Origin: Chryseobacterium paridis
GTDB lineage: Bacteria; Bacteroidota; Bacteroidia; Flavobacteriales; Weeksellaceae
Length of the DNA stretch: 64,000 bases
Direction of reading: 5' to 3'
Assembly: GCF_016595215.1 (NCBI RefSeq)
Contig: NZ_JAENHK010000005.1
Location: 80,100-144,099 of the forward strand
The notes under the pieces are model-generated. The model did not search any database. It was not told where the DNA came from and saw nothing but the letters and a program-made list of their open reading frames with translations. Below are positions 32,443-40,884 of the stretch, one piece after another. The number at the start of each line of letters is the position of its first letter. Positions within the stretch are counted from its first letter, which is position 1. The translations under genes and the position numbers were made by a program.

Positions 32443-34476
32443 ATGAAAAAGCAATTAACATATATAGCAGTAGCATTTTTATTTACAGGAATGCTTTCAG
32501 CACAAAAAATAGATCTTAATGCAATGCCAAAGCCAGGACCAACTCCTGCAATCAACATTGCAAAGCCAAAGACTTTTCAGCTAAGCAATGGTCTTACGGT
32601 AATGGTTGTAGAAAACAACAAATTACCAAGAGTAAGTGCTAATCTTTCCATGGACAGACCTCCTTATCATGAAGGGAATGTAACAGGTGTAAGCGAGATT
32701 ATGGCTGAACAGTTCGAAAACGGAACAACAAATATCGGTAAGGACGAATTCAATAAAAAGGTTGATTTTCTAGGAGCGAACCTTAATTTTTCTTCATCAG
32801 GTGCTTTTGCAGGCTCGCTTTCAAAATATTTCCCTGAAGTATTAAGTCTAATGGCTGATGCTATTATCAATCCAAAATTCTCAGCTGAAGAGATTCAAAA
32901 CTCCAAAGAAAGAACGATTGAAGCTTTAAAGTCTGACGAAAAAAATGCTTCATCTATTGCATCCAGAGTATCTAATGCTCTACAATATGGTAAAAATACA
33001 TCGAGAGGGGAATTTGAAACTGTAGAATCAATCAGTAAAATTCAGTTAGCAGATGTTCAGAATACTTATAAAAAATATTATTCTCCGGACAATGCTTATT
33101 TAGTGATCGTCGGAGATGTTAAATACGATCAGGTAAAACCTTTGATCGAAAAAGCATTCAATAGCTGGAAAAAATCAAATACTGCATTTACAGCTTTAGA
33201 ACCAGCTTCGAATGTAGCTAAAACTGAAATTAATATTGTTGATGTACCTTCTGCTGTACAATCTGTGGTTGCTGTAGGCAACCTCAACACACTAAAAATG
33301 AAAGATCCTAATTATTTTTCAGCAACTATTGCTAATTACATCTTAGGAGGCGGTGGAGAGGCAAGGCTTTTCATGAATCTTCGTGAGAAGAACGGATTTA
33401 CTTATGGTGCTTATTCTCGCATGAATGCCAGCAAATATTCTCCAAACTTTTCTGCCGAATCAAGTGTAAGAAACGAAGTGACTGATAAGGCTGTTAAGGA
33501 ATTCATGAATGAATTGAATGCAATCTCTACGGTAAAACCTGAAGAGCTTGAAAATGCTAAAGCTAAATTGAAAGGAAATTTCATTATGTCTTTAGAAAAA
33601 CCTGAGACTATCGCAAAATTTGCTTTAAATCAAAAAGTTCAGGATCTTCCATCAGATTTCTATACAAACTATTTAAAATCTATTGATAAAGTAACTGCAG
33701 CAGATGTTTCAGCTGCTGTAAAAGCTACTATTCTCCCGAATCAGAGCAGAATTTTCATCGCTGGTAAAGCATCTGATATTTCTGAAGGTTTAGAGAAACT
33801 GGGATATCCTGTAAAATATTTCGATAAAGAAGCTAATCCTGTAGCAAAACCTGCTGCACAGAAAGTTGATGCCAATGTAACGATTGGATCGGTTGCTGAC
33901 AAATATATCAATGCAATAGGAGGCTTAGCTGCTGTTCAGAAAATCACTTCTATTTCCAGTGATGCTACTACGAAAGTACAAGGTATGGAAATGAATATGA
34001 AAATGATTCAGGCAAAAGAAGGTAAAATGGCTATGAACATCAGTATGATGGGAAATACTGTACAAAAAATAGTTTTCGATGGAAAAGATGGCTATATGGA
34101 AGTTCAGGGGAAAAAAGTTCCTTTAAGCGACAAGCAGAAGGCAGAAATGTCTGAAGAAAAAGAACTTTTCCCGGAATTAAACTTTGCAAAATCAGCAGAA
34201 TATAAATTAGCCGGAATTGAGAAATACAATAACGAAGATTCTTATGTTGTGAAAGGAGCAAAAGATACATATTATTACAGTGTAAAAACCGGTTTAAAAA
34301 CAGGAGAAGTAAAAGCAGGAGAACAAGGTTCTACACCAACAAGCTATTCTGATTACAAAGAAGTATCCGGCGTGAAACTACCTCATACTATCCTCCAGAA
34401 TATGGGTGGAATGGATATTAATTTAGCTGTAAAATCTTACCTGATCAATCAGGCTAAAGATTCCGATTTTAAATAG
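32443..34476 (+). CDS. M16 non-catalytic subunit with C-terminal extra domain
   Basis: 677 residues with a signal peptide (FLFTGMLSAQ). M16 fold over about 50-450, but the HxxEH site is replaced by GVSEIMAEQF, so no zinc binding; the substrate-binding segment RLFMNLREKNGFTYGAYS is kept. Residues about 475-677 form an added domain (YINAIGGLAAVQKITSISSD, then YYYSVKTGLKTGEV) resembling LolA-like beta-sheet domains of Bacteroidota lipoprotein-sorting proteins. Start fixed by the signal peptide. Strong terminator follows. Confidence 0.88.
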   Translation: MKKQLTYIAVAFLFTGMLSAQKIDLNAMPKPGPTPAINIAKPKTFQLSNGLTVMVVENNKLPRVSANLSMDRPPYHEGNVTGVSEIMAEQFENGTTNIGKDEFNKKVDFLGANLNFSSSGAFAGSLSKYFPEVLSLMADAIINPKFSAEEIQNSKERTIEALKSDEKNASSIASRVSNALQYGKNTSRGEFETVESISKIQLADVQNTYKKYYSPDNAYLVIVGDVKYDQVKPLIEKAFNSWKKSNTAFTALEPASNVAKTEINIVDVPSAVQSVVAVGNLNTLKMKDPNYFSATIANYILGGGGEARLFMNLREKNGFTYGAYSRMNASKYSPNFSAESSVRNEVTDKAVKEFMNELNAISTVKPEELENAKAKLKGNFIMSLEKPETIAKFALNQKVQDLPSDFYTNYLKSIDKVTAADVSAAVKATILPNQSRIFIAGKASDISEGLEKLGYPVKYFDKEANPVAKPAAQKVDANVTIGSVADKYINAIGGLAAVQKITSISSDATTKVQGMEMNMKMIQAKEGKMAMNISMMGNTVQKIVFDGKDGYMEVQGKKVPLSDKQKAEMSEEKELFPELNFAKSAEYKLAGIEKYNNEDSYVVKGAKDTYYYSVKTGLKTGEVKAGEQGSTPTSYSDYKEVSGVKLPHTILQNMGGMDINLAVKSYLINQAKDSDFK

Positions 34477-34490
34477 GAACAATCAGTTTT

Positions 34491-34530
34491 AAAGAAAAAA
34501 CGACAACATTTGTTGTCGTTTTTTCTTTTT
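34491..34530 (+). terminator. Terminator of the M16 pair
   Basis: Stem AAAGAAAAAACGACAACA / TGTTGTCGTTTTTTCTTT with a 2-nt centre and T-rich tail. Confidence 0.92.
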
Positions 34531-34543
34531 ACTAAAATCTTAT

Positions 34544-34574
34544 TTTGCTATTCGGTAAAAAAAGATTAAATTTG
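34544..34574 (+). promoter_or_regulatory. secG promoter
   Basis: TTTG (34544-34547), 19-nt spacer, TAAATTTG (34567-34574); ATG 25 nt downstream. The position rules out the longer frame start at 34545. Confidence 0.85.
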
Positions 34575-34598
34575 CCCATTCAAAAAGATATCAAATTA

Positions 34599-34949
34599 AT
34601 GGATTCTATATTTATACTATTGATGGTTCTTGTTATGATTGCTAGCGTTTTACTGGTAATTATTGTTATGGCTCAAAATCCAAAAGGAGGAGGCCTTTCC
34701 AGTACTTTCGGAGGTGCATCATCTGCACAGTTTGGAGTACAGAGAACCAATGACTTCATGGAAAAAGCAACATGGACTTTAGGAGCAACTATTATTGTTC
34801 TTATACTTATAAGTGTTGTAATTACAGGAAAGCCATCACAAACAGCTCCAGTTCAGCAGCCAGCTAAAAAAGAAGCACCGGCAAAACAATCTGCTCCAGC
34901 TTCTCAAACAACTGCACCTGCTAATACTCCTGTAGCACCAGCTAAATAA
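34599..34949 (+). CDS. secG: Preprotein translocase subunit SecG
   Basis: 116 residues: membrane segment FILLMVLVMIASVLLVIIVM, the conserved loop NPKGGGLSSTFGG with FGVQRT, and a second membrane segment. A Pro/Ala/Gln-rich tail (about 80-116) is typical for Bacteroidota SecG. Part of the SecYEG channel in the inner membrane. Monocistronic between its promoter and a terminator. Confidence 0.93.
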   Translation: MDSIFILLMVLVMIASVLLVIIVMAQNPKGGGLSSTFGGASSAQFGVQRTNDFMEKATWTLGATIIVLILISVVITGKPSQTAPVQQPAKKEAPAKQSAPASQTTAPANTPVAPAK

Positions 34950-34971
34950 GCAAATAATATTTTTATATATT

Positions 34972-35010
34972 AAAAAAGCAACTCAAATTGAGTTGCTTTT
35001 TTATTTTAAT
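34972..35010. terminator. Bidirectional terminator after secG
   Basis: Stem AAAAAAGCAACTCAA / TTGAGTTGCTTTTTT between convergent genes, overlapping the stop codon of the glycosyltransferase. Confidence 0.9.
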
Positions 35011-35840
35011 TTGATCTTTTCTATTTTGTGACGAAGTCTTAAACCAGCACTTAAAAACGAATACTGAAATGGTTTTGATTCCTTGTAGTATTTACTAATG
35101 AAAATTTGCATTGCCCCATAGAATCGCTCCAAATACACCTCATCTTTCACTGTACTTTCTCCTTTACAATGAAGTATAGAAGCTTTCCCATAATAGTAAT
35201 TTTTAAAGCCATTCCTTAATAAGGTATAGCATAAATCGATATCTTCACCATACATGAAATACGATTCATCCAAACCACCAACCTTCTCATATACTTCTTT
35301 CTTCACAAGAAAAAATGCACCAGTGATCACTTCGACTTCAGCAATTTCGTTCTCATCGACATCATTCCGGTAATAAGATTTTGAGTTATTATTTTTAAAA
35401 TTAACAAATAACTTTTCAAAGGAATTGAACATATCCGGAACAGAACGTTTACTTTCAGGCAAGAAAGCTCCTTGAGCATCATGCATTCTGACTCCTAAAC
35501 ATCCAAAATCAGATTGAGAATCCGCAAATCTCAGTACAGCATTCATATAAAATCCTTCAAGTTCTGTATCAGGATTTAAAATAAGGACATACTCTCCCTT
35601 TGCCGTTCTTATCGCTTTATTATTTGCTTTAGAAAAGCCATCATTATTTTCGGAAGCTATAAAATGAAAATCAGGAAATTCAGTAATAAGGCTTTTCCAT
35701 GAAATATCTGTGGAAGCATTATCAATTACAATGACTTCATAATCGATTTCTCTAATATACTTTTGAATCGATAAAAGACAATTTCTAAGTAATTGTGTAA
35801 CATTATAATTAACAATTACAATTGACAACTTTGTGTTCAT
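35001..35840 (-). CDS. Glycosyltransferase family 2
   Basis: 279 residues, GT-A fold: LSIVIVNYNVTQLLRNCL, VIDNASTD, the donor-site NNDGFSKANNKAI and the DxD-like NPDTE, then DESYFMYGEDIDLCYTLL. Resembles rhamnosyltransferase-like enzymes that extend surface glycans. ATG 35840 is chosen because the upstream gene recR ends at 35842, one base away; the longer frame would run into recR. Cotranscription with recR is likely from spacing, though functions are unrelated. Confidence 0.9.
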   Translation of the reverse strand: MNTKLSIVIVNYNVTQLLRNCLLSIQKYIREIDYEVIVIDNASTDISWKSLITEFPDFHFIASENNDGFSKANNKAIRTAKGEYVLILNPDTELEGFYMNAVLRFADSQSDFGCLGVRMHDAQGAFLPESKRSVPDMFNSFEKLFVNFKNNNSKSYYRNDVDENEIAEVEVITGAFFLVKKEVYEKVGGLDESYFMYGEDIDLCYTLLRNGFKNYYYGKASILHCKGESTVKDEVYLERFYGAMQIFISKYYKESKPFQYSFLSAGLRLRHKIEKIKLK

Positions 35841-35841
35841 T

Positions 35842-36453
35842 TTAATCCTTTTCGTTATAAGGAAGTCTATTGATAATAGATCGGCCCAAAGAGATCTCAT
35901 CCGCATATTCAAGCTCGTCTCCTACTGATATCCCTCTGGCAATACTTGAAAAACTCACATTAGAGTTTTTGAATTTTTTATAAATATAATACGCGGTAGT
36001 ATCGCCCTCCATAGTTGCACTTAAAGCAAAAATAAACTCTTTTACTACTCCGGTATTCAATTTTCTTTCGATACTTGGAATGTTCAATTGATTAGGGCCA
36101 ACTCCTTCCATTGGAGAAATTTTACCTCCTAAAATCAAATACTTCCCTGTATATTTTCCTGTATTTTCAATAGCTATAACATCCCGTACATCTTCTACAA
36201 TACAGATCACCTCATCGTTTCTCTTTGAACTGCTGCAAATTTCACAAATATCAAAATCAGAAAAATTGTGACATTCCTTGCAGTATTTTATTTCATTAAC
36301 AAGATTGATGAGAGAGTTTCCCAAACCAACTGCTCTGGAATTGGGTTGTTTCAGTAAATGAAGCGCCAAACGCAAAGCTGTTTTGCGGCCTATTCCGGGA
36401 AGTCCTGAAATTTCATCCACTGCTTTTGCCAAAACTTTACTTGGATAATCCAT
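35842..36453 (-). CDS. recR: Recombination mediator RecR
   Basis: 203 residues: helix-hairpin-helix ISGLPGIGRKTALRLALHLL, a Cys4 zinc finger CKECHNFSDFDICEIC, and the Toprim domain with ICIVEDVRDVIAIE and YLILGGKISPMEGVGP. Loads RecA with RecF/RecO at gaps. ATG 36453 fits the family start; a TATTTTTG -7 box on the minus strand (36459-36466) is only 5 nt upstream, suggesting a leaderless message. Confidence 0.95.
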   Translation of the reverse strand: MDYPSKVLAKAVDEISGLPGIGRKTALRLALHLLKQPNSRAVGLGNSLINLVNEIKYCKECHNFSDFDICEICSSSKRNDEVICIVEDVRDVIAIENTGKYTGKYLILGGKISPMEGVGPNQLNIPSIERKLNTGVVKEFIFALSATMEGDTTAYYIYKKFKNSNVSFSSIARGISVGDELEYADEISLGRSIINRLPYNEKD

Positions 36454-36565
36454 AACCACAAAAATAATATAAAAAGATGAGTATTTATGGGTTTACAACG
36501 CTTAAATCAACTCCTTTCCAACAAAAAAATCTATCTTTGGGGGATATATGAAAAAAACAAACTAA

Positions 36566-37171
36566 ATGGTACTTAATAACCTTAATTATCCACTGGATTT
36601 CAAATTCAAAATCACAACATTAGCCAGTGACTTTAATATTACTGACAAAAATGGAAACTACGTTGCTTATGTTCGTCAGAAAATGTTTAAGCTTAAAGAA
36701 GATGTTATCGTATTCAATGATGAAAGCAAATCTAAAGAACTTTTTAGAATACAGGCTAATAAATGGATTGATTTTAACGCTTCTTATTCATTAAATGATC
36801 TGGTCGATAAAAAGAATTTCGGAAGATTAGCAAGAAAGGGAATGCGCTCTTTATGGAAATCCACCTACAATATTCTGGATTCCAATGATCAGCCAAAGTT
36901 TACCGTTACAGAGGATAATGCATGGACAAAATTCTTTGATGGAATGGTAAGTGAAATTCCAATCATTGGTATGTTCACAGGATATTTTCTTAACCCGGCC
37001 TATACAGTAAAGGGAGTGGATGGAAAAGAATATTTTAAATTAAAAAAGATGCCTTCTTTTTTTGGAAGAAGATTCCAGCTTGATAGAGTGATTGACATTG
37101 ATGACGAAGACGAAAGCTTAGTAATACTTTCTTTATTAATGATGGTTCTATTAGAAAGAGCAAGAGGATAA
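36566..37171 (+). CDS. LURP-one-related / scramblase-like protein
   Basis: 201 residues with the tubby-like LURP-one pattern: strands FKFKITTLASDFNITDKNG, YVAYVRQKMFKLKEDVIVF and FKLKKMPSFFGRRFQLD. Cytosolic or membrane-associated; function unknown in bacteria. A TATCTTTG -7 box lies at 36532-36539. The C-terminus ILSLLMMVLLERARG is hydrophobic. A lipoprotein gene follows 21 nt downstream. Confidence 0.75.
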   Translation: MVLNNLNYPLDFKFKITTLASDFNITDKNGNYVAYVRQKMFKLKEDVIVFNDESKSKELFRIQANKWIDFNASYSLNDLVDKKNFGRLARKGMRSLWKSTYNILDSNDQPKFTVTEDNAWTKFFDGMVSEIPIIGMFTGYFLNPAYTVKGVDGKEYFKLKKMPSFFGRRFQLDRVIDIDDEDESLVILSLLMMVLLERARG

Positions 37172-37192
37172 ATTAACAATAAACCACAAACA

Positions 37193-37681
37193 ATGAAATA
37201 CCTTATTATTATCTTTTCAGCGTTCTCGTTAGTCGCTTGTAAGAAAGACAAAGAAAATGTTTCCAATACCGCTTCAAAAGATTCACTGACGATTGTTCAG
37301 GATTCTGCAAAGGTAGACGCATCAGGAAAAATTTTAGTTGAGACCATTTCCTTTCCTAAAGAAATCAAAGAATGTTCGTGCTATTTTGCTAAAAACAAAG
37401 CTGATTTCGAAGCAGAGAAGTATATCTATGCTGATGATGCTGGAAAAACAGCTTATATGAAACTGGATGGGCAGAGATTAGCCATGAACCTGATATCTTC
37501 CAGCGATATGGAAGCCGATGAGCTTTTAACAAAAGAAATTGAAACTGATAATTATAAGATTTCTGTAAAAGGAAAGAAAATAAAAAATGAAGAGGCTCTG
37601 CTATTCCAGGGCACCATTACTATTGAAAAACCGGATGGCTCTGTAGTTACTTTACCTATTTATGGGGAATGTGGATGTTAA
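37193..37681 (+). CDS. Lipoprotein of unknown function
   Basis: 162 residues. Lipobox SLVAC with the acylated Cys16, then KKDKE, matching the charged export signal of Bacteroidota surface lipoproteins. Mature part contains ECSCYF and ends YGECGC, so two cysteine pairs may form disulfides. Cotranscription with the LURP-one-like gene is likely. Family not recognised. Confidence 0.8.
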   Translation: MKYLIIIFSAFSLVACKKDKENVSNTASKDSLTIVQDSAKVDASGKILVETISFPKEIKECSCYFAKNKADFEAEKYIYADDAGKTAYMKLDGQRLAMNLISSSDMEADELLTKEIETDNYKISVKGKKIKNEEALLFQGTITIEKPDGSVVTLPIYGECGC

Positions 37682-37861
37682 AAGGCGAAAAGGCTAAACT
37701 GCAGAATCGCAAATTCGCAAAATCGTTAGTGAGTCGTTTAACAACAAACGGTTTTAAATTTAGCCTTTAGGCTTTTTGCAATTTTGCATTTTTACAATTT
37801 TGCGAATTTGCCTTTTTGCCTTTCAGCAATTCCGCTTTTTCGCTTTTTCGCTTTTTCGCTT
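37680..37861. repeat. Palindromic repeat with octamer tandem tail
   Basis: Left words AAGGCGAAAAGGC and AAATTCGCAAAAT are mirrored at the right by ATTTTGCGAATTT and GCCTTTTTGCCTT (37794-37822). Inside are smaller hairpins (CGTTT/AAACG, AGCC/GGCT). The right end carries 3.6 copies of CGCTTTTT (37833-37861). Same word family as 45727-45873. Confidence 0.7.
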
Positions 37862-37877
37862 CAAAAACAAAAAAGAC

Positions 37878-37905
37878 TGCTCCTGAATTTACGGGAGCAT
37901 TTTTT
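37878..37905 (+). terminator. Terminator
   Basis: TGCTCC/GGAGCA stem with a 10-nt loop followed by six T, just before the pepD promoter region. Confidence 0.85.
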
Positions 37906-37934
37906 ATTTTGTAATTTTGATAAAAATAAATTTT

Positions 37935-39380
37935 ATGGAATTATCCAATATAGAACCGCAAATTATCTGGAAGAATTTTTCCAAATTAAATGCTATTCCA
38001 AGACCTTCAAAAAAAGAAGAGAAAGTAATAGCATTCATCAAGGCATTTGGTGAAAGTTTAGGATTACCTACAACGGTAGATGAAGTAGGAAATGTTATTA
38101 TTAAAAAGCCTGCCACAGTAGGAATGGAAAACCGTAAATCCATTGTTTTACAATCTCACCTTGATATGGTTTGCCAAAAAAACAATGATGTAAATTTTGA
38201 TTTTGATACAGAAGGAATCAAAATGGAAATCGATGGAGATTGGGTAAAGGCAAAAGGAACTACATTAGGAGCAGATAATGGCTTAGGTGTAGCCACGATC
38301 ATGTCCATCTTAGAAAGTTCAGATATTCCGCATCCTGATTTGGAAGCACTTTTCACAATCGATGAAGAAACAGGAATGACAGGAGCTTTAGGCTTAAAAC
38401 CAGGTGAGCTTACAGGACAGATTTTATTAAATCTTGACACAGAGGAAGATGACGAAATTGATATCGGCTGTGCAGGAGGAATTGATGTTACAATTTCTCA
38501 AAACTATGAATTAGAAGATGCTAAAGGACAGATTGTAAGAATTGAAATCAAAGGATTACAAGGCGGTCACTCAGGAATGGATATCCATAAAGGCTTTGGA
38601 AATTCAAATATTATATTAGGCAGATTACTTTATAATGGTCTGGCAAAAGAAAATATACAGTTAATTTCAATTGATGGAGGTGGATTAAGAAACGCTATTC
38701 CAAGAGAAGCAGTTGCTACAATTTCAGTAAGAAACGCTAATGAATTCATTGAAGAACTAACCGGAGGTCTTAAAAAAGAAATAATAGAAGAGTTTGCCAC
38801 TGTAGAACCAGGTCTTCAGATTAATATAGAAAATTCAACAAGTTCTGAAAAGGCTCTTTCAGAAGAAGATTCCAAAAAGATTATCCTAGTTCTAAAATCT
38901 CTTCATAATGGTGTTTACAGAATGAGCCCAGATGTAAAAGATCTTGTAGAGACATCTAATAATGTTGCAAGAGTAGAATTAAAAGGAGGAAGCTTAAAAA
39001 TATTAAATCTTTCAAGATCATCTGTAGATTCTACAAAATATGCTGTTGCAGAACAATTAAAATCAGTTTCTGAACTAGCTGGAATGAAGGTAGAATTTAG
39101 TGGATCTTATCCGGGATGGAAGCCGAAGCCAGGTTCTGAGATTGTTCAGCTAATGGAAAAGATCTATATTGAAAAATTCACAGAAAAACCTCACGTTGTA
39201 GCTTGTCATGCAGGTTTAGAATGTGGTATCATCGGAGGGAACTATCCTGAAATGGAAATGGTAAGCTTCGGACCTACTATCAGGGGAGCACATTCTCCTG
39301 ATGAAAGAGCAAATATTCCTTCAGCACAAAAATTCTGGAGTTTCCTAAAAGAAATCTTAGCGAATATTCCTCAGAAATAA
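37935..39380 (+). CDS. pepD: Cytosolic beta-Ala-His/Xaa-His dipeptidase (M20)
   Basis: 481 residues. M20 metallopeptidase: LQSHLDMVCQKN carries the first ligand and catalytic Asp, GADNGLGVA the bridging Asp, DEETGMTGA the general base Glu, LDTEEDDE and the late CHAGLECG the others. The dimerisation domain is inserted about 200-390. Cleaves unspecific dipeptides. A -7 box TAATTTTG lies at 37912-37919; ATG 37935 preferred over the earlier frame. Confidence 0.93.
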   Translation: MELSNIEPQIIWKNFSKLNAIPRPSKKEEKVIAFIKAFGESLGLPTTVDEVGNVIIKKPATVGMENRKSIVLQSHLDMVCQKNNDVNFDFDTEGIKMEIDGDWVKAKGTTLGADNGLGVATIMSILESSDIPHPDLEALFTIDEETGMTGALGLKPGELTGQILLNLDTEEDDEIDIGCAGGIDVTISQNYELEDAKGQIVRIEIKGLQGGHSGMDIHKGFGNSNIILGRLLYNGLAKENIQLISIDGGGLRNAIPREAVATISVRNANEFIEELTGGLKKEIIEEFATVEPGLQINIENSTSSEKALSEEDSKKIILVLKSLHNGVYRMSPDVKDLVETSNNVARVELKGGSLKILNLSRSSVDSTKYAVAEQLKSVSELAGMKVEFSGSYPGWKPKPGSEIVQLMEKIYIEKFTEKPHVVACHAGLECGIIGGNYPEMEMVSFGPTIRGAHSPDERANIPSAQKFWSFLKEILANIPQK

Positions 39381-39492
39381 GAAAAACTTTATTTAAATTA
39401 TCTAAAGTTGTCTAATTTGGGATATTTTTAAAAGTTATTATTTTTCATCAAATAATCTATATATTTATATAGTTGGATAGAATTCATAACAA

Positions 39493-40293
39493 ATGACATT
39501 ATTATTAAGTTGGATAGGAAAAGATTCTAGAAAAATTTCTAGTGCTTATATTGCAAGTGATAGTAGATTTTCATGGAGTGATGGTAGAAAATTTGATTAT
39601 GGAAGAAAAGTATATGCATTACAAAATTCACCAGATATATTAGGCTATTGTGGAGATGTACTTTATCCAACTGTTATTCTAACACAATTATTAGATATGG
39701 ATAAAGATAGTATCTTATTTCCTAAAAATTCAAGTAATAGAGAAAGGGTACAAATTGTATTTAATCAAATAAAAGAAAAATCTGCTTATTACCCAGAAAG
39801 TAAGCTAGCCAAATCAATAGAAATCATCCATATATCAAGAGATAATGAAATTGATTTTGTGTGCTTCATATATAAATGGACCATAGAAACCAACTGGACA
39901 ATCTCTGAACAGGAAATACCTCTAGCCTCTGATAAAGTAATCATTTTAGGAAGTGGAAAGGATGAGTTTTATAATAGATATTTAGATTACTTAAAAGGAA
40001 ATAATGGTAAAACAAGTAGAGCTCTATTTCAATGTCTTTGTCATACTTTAATAGATATTAAAGATTTACAATGTGGTGGTGCCCCACAATTAGTTGGTCT
40101 CTATAATAAATTCAATGGTAAAAATTTTGGTATTATTTATAAAAATCAAAGATATTACTTAGGGACAAAAATTCATAAATTGGAAGAAACAAGCAACTTA
40201 GAATGGCGAAACGAGCTATTCGAAAGATACAATGGTATAACAAAACAAATATTAGAAGGAGCTCAAAGACAGCCTAATGATTTAAACATTTAA
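39493..40293 (+). CDS. Orphan proteasome-beta-like (Ntn hydrolase) protein
   Basis: 266 residues. After Met removal the N-terminus would be Thr2 (TLLLSWIGKDS), followed by IASDSRFSW, like the AADSRAT block of proteasome/HslV subunits, then YGRKVYAL with a possible catalytic Lys and ILGYCGDVLYPT like the GD block. The C-terminal half is unassigned. No HslU or other ATPase partner is near. Its codon use is more AT-rich (ATA, TTA, AGT heavy) than flanking genes, and a decayed tRNA-like sequence follows, so acquisition by transfer is plausible. Family call is by motif reading only. Confidence 0.55.
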   Translation: MTLLLSWIGKDSRKISSAYIASDSRFSWSDGRKFDYGRKVYALQNSPDILGYCGDVLYPTVILTQLLDMDKDSILFPKNSSNRERVQIVFNQIKEKSAYYPESKLAKSIEIIHISRDNEIDFVCFIYKWTIETNWTISEQEIPLASDKVIILGSGKDEFYNRYLDYLKGNNGKTSRALFQCLCHTLIDIKDLQCGGAPQLVGLYNKFNGKNFGIIYKNQRYYLGTKIHKLEETSNLEWRNELFERYNGITKQILEGAQRQPNDLNI

Positions 40294-40405
40294 AGAAGCA
40301 ATTCCCCTTGCCTCCACAATTTTATATAAATATATTTTCTTATTTGGGGGCGATTAGTATCTAAGATACTCGGTGAAATTAAGTAGCCGGGTTCTTATTG
40401 GGGTA

Positions 40406-40476
40406 AAAATAAGGGGGATTCGCACCCCAACCTTCTGTATGTTTTACAGACGCTCTACTAATTGAGCTATTAGGAT
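40406..40476 (-). pseudogene. Decayed tRNA-like sequence
   Basis: Minus-strand D arm AGCTCAATTAGTAGAGC, anticodon stem TCTGT/ACAGA and T arm GGGGTGCGAATCCCC are recognisable. The 5' and 3' acceptor strands do not pair, the base before the anticodon is A rather than T, and the T loop has G instead of the second T. Not a working tRNA; possibly a remnant or an att-like scar. Confidence 0.5.
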
Positions 40477-40486
40477 AAGTAAATGT

Positions 40487-40526
40487 AATAAAAAAGCTCA
40501 CGATTTTTTTCGTGAGCTTTTTTATT
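40487..40526. terminator. Bidirectional terminator before ferredoxin gene
   Basis: 17-bp stem AATAAAAAAGCTCACGA / TCGTGAGCTTTTTTATT with a T6 loop. Confidence 0.92.
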
Positions 40527-40542
40527 TTAGATTAAAATTTTT

Positions 40543-40872
40543 CTACGGATATGGAGCAATTTCAACTTCTAATCCCTCCATCTCTTCTACCATATGTAAC
40601 TGACATCCCAATCTGCTATTCTCCTTTACATGGAAAGCTTCAGCAAGCATTGCATCTTCTTCAGCACCCATCTCCACTAATCCGGGATCATTGATTACAT
40701 ACACCTGACATGAAGCACACATAGCCATTCCTCCACATACTCCAATAGTTCCTTCCTCTGCTAGTTCATAAGAACGAATAATTTCCATTAAATTCATGGA
40801 CATATCCGTTGGTGCTACAACATCGTGAGCTACTCCTCCTCTATCGGTGATTTTTATATTGATATCTGACAT
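40543..40872 (-). CDS. 2Fe-2S ferredoxin, adrenodoxin type
   Basis: 109 residues with cluster cysteines 46, 52, 55 and 90 (C-x5-C-x2-C-x34-C) in IGVCGGMAMCASC and RLGCQL. Cytosolic electron carrier. It follows the ferredoxin-reductase-like gene by 12 nt, so the two probably form one electron-transfer chain. Confidence 0.92.
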   Translation of the reverse strand: MSDINIKITDRGGVAHDVVAPTDMSMNLMEIIRSYELAEEGTIGVCGGMAMCASCQVYVINDPGLVEMGAEEDAMLAEAFHVKENSRLGCQLHMVEEMEGLEVEIAPYP

Positions 40873-40884
40873 AATTTTGCAAAA

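Noticed and set aside
37833-37861. CRISPR-like array
   Set aside because: The CGCTTTTT units are directly adjacent octamers without spacers; no cas genes or spaced repeats occur in the window.
37784-38053. 89-residue frame downstream of the lipoprotein
   Set aside because: It reads through the palindrome, the octamer array, the terminator and the pepD start in another frame.
40406-40476. Functional tRNA gene on the minus strand
   Set aside because: Acceptor strands do not pair and conserved bases of the anticodon and T loops are missing.
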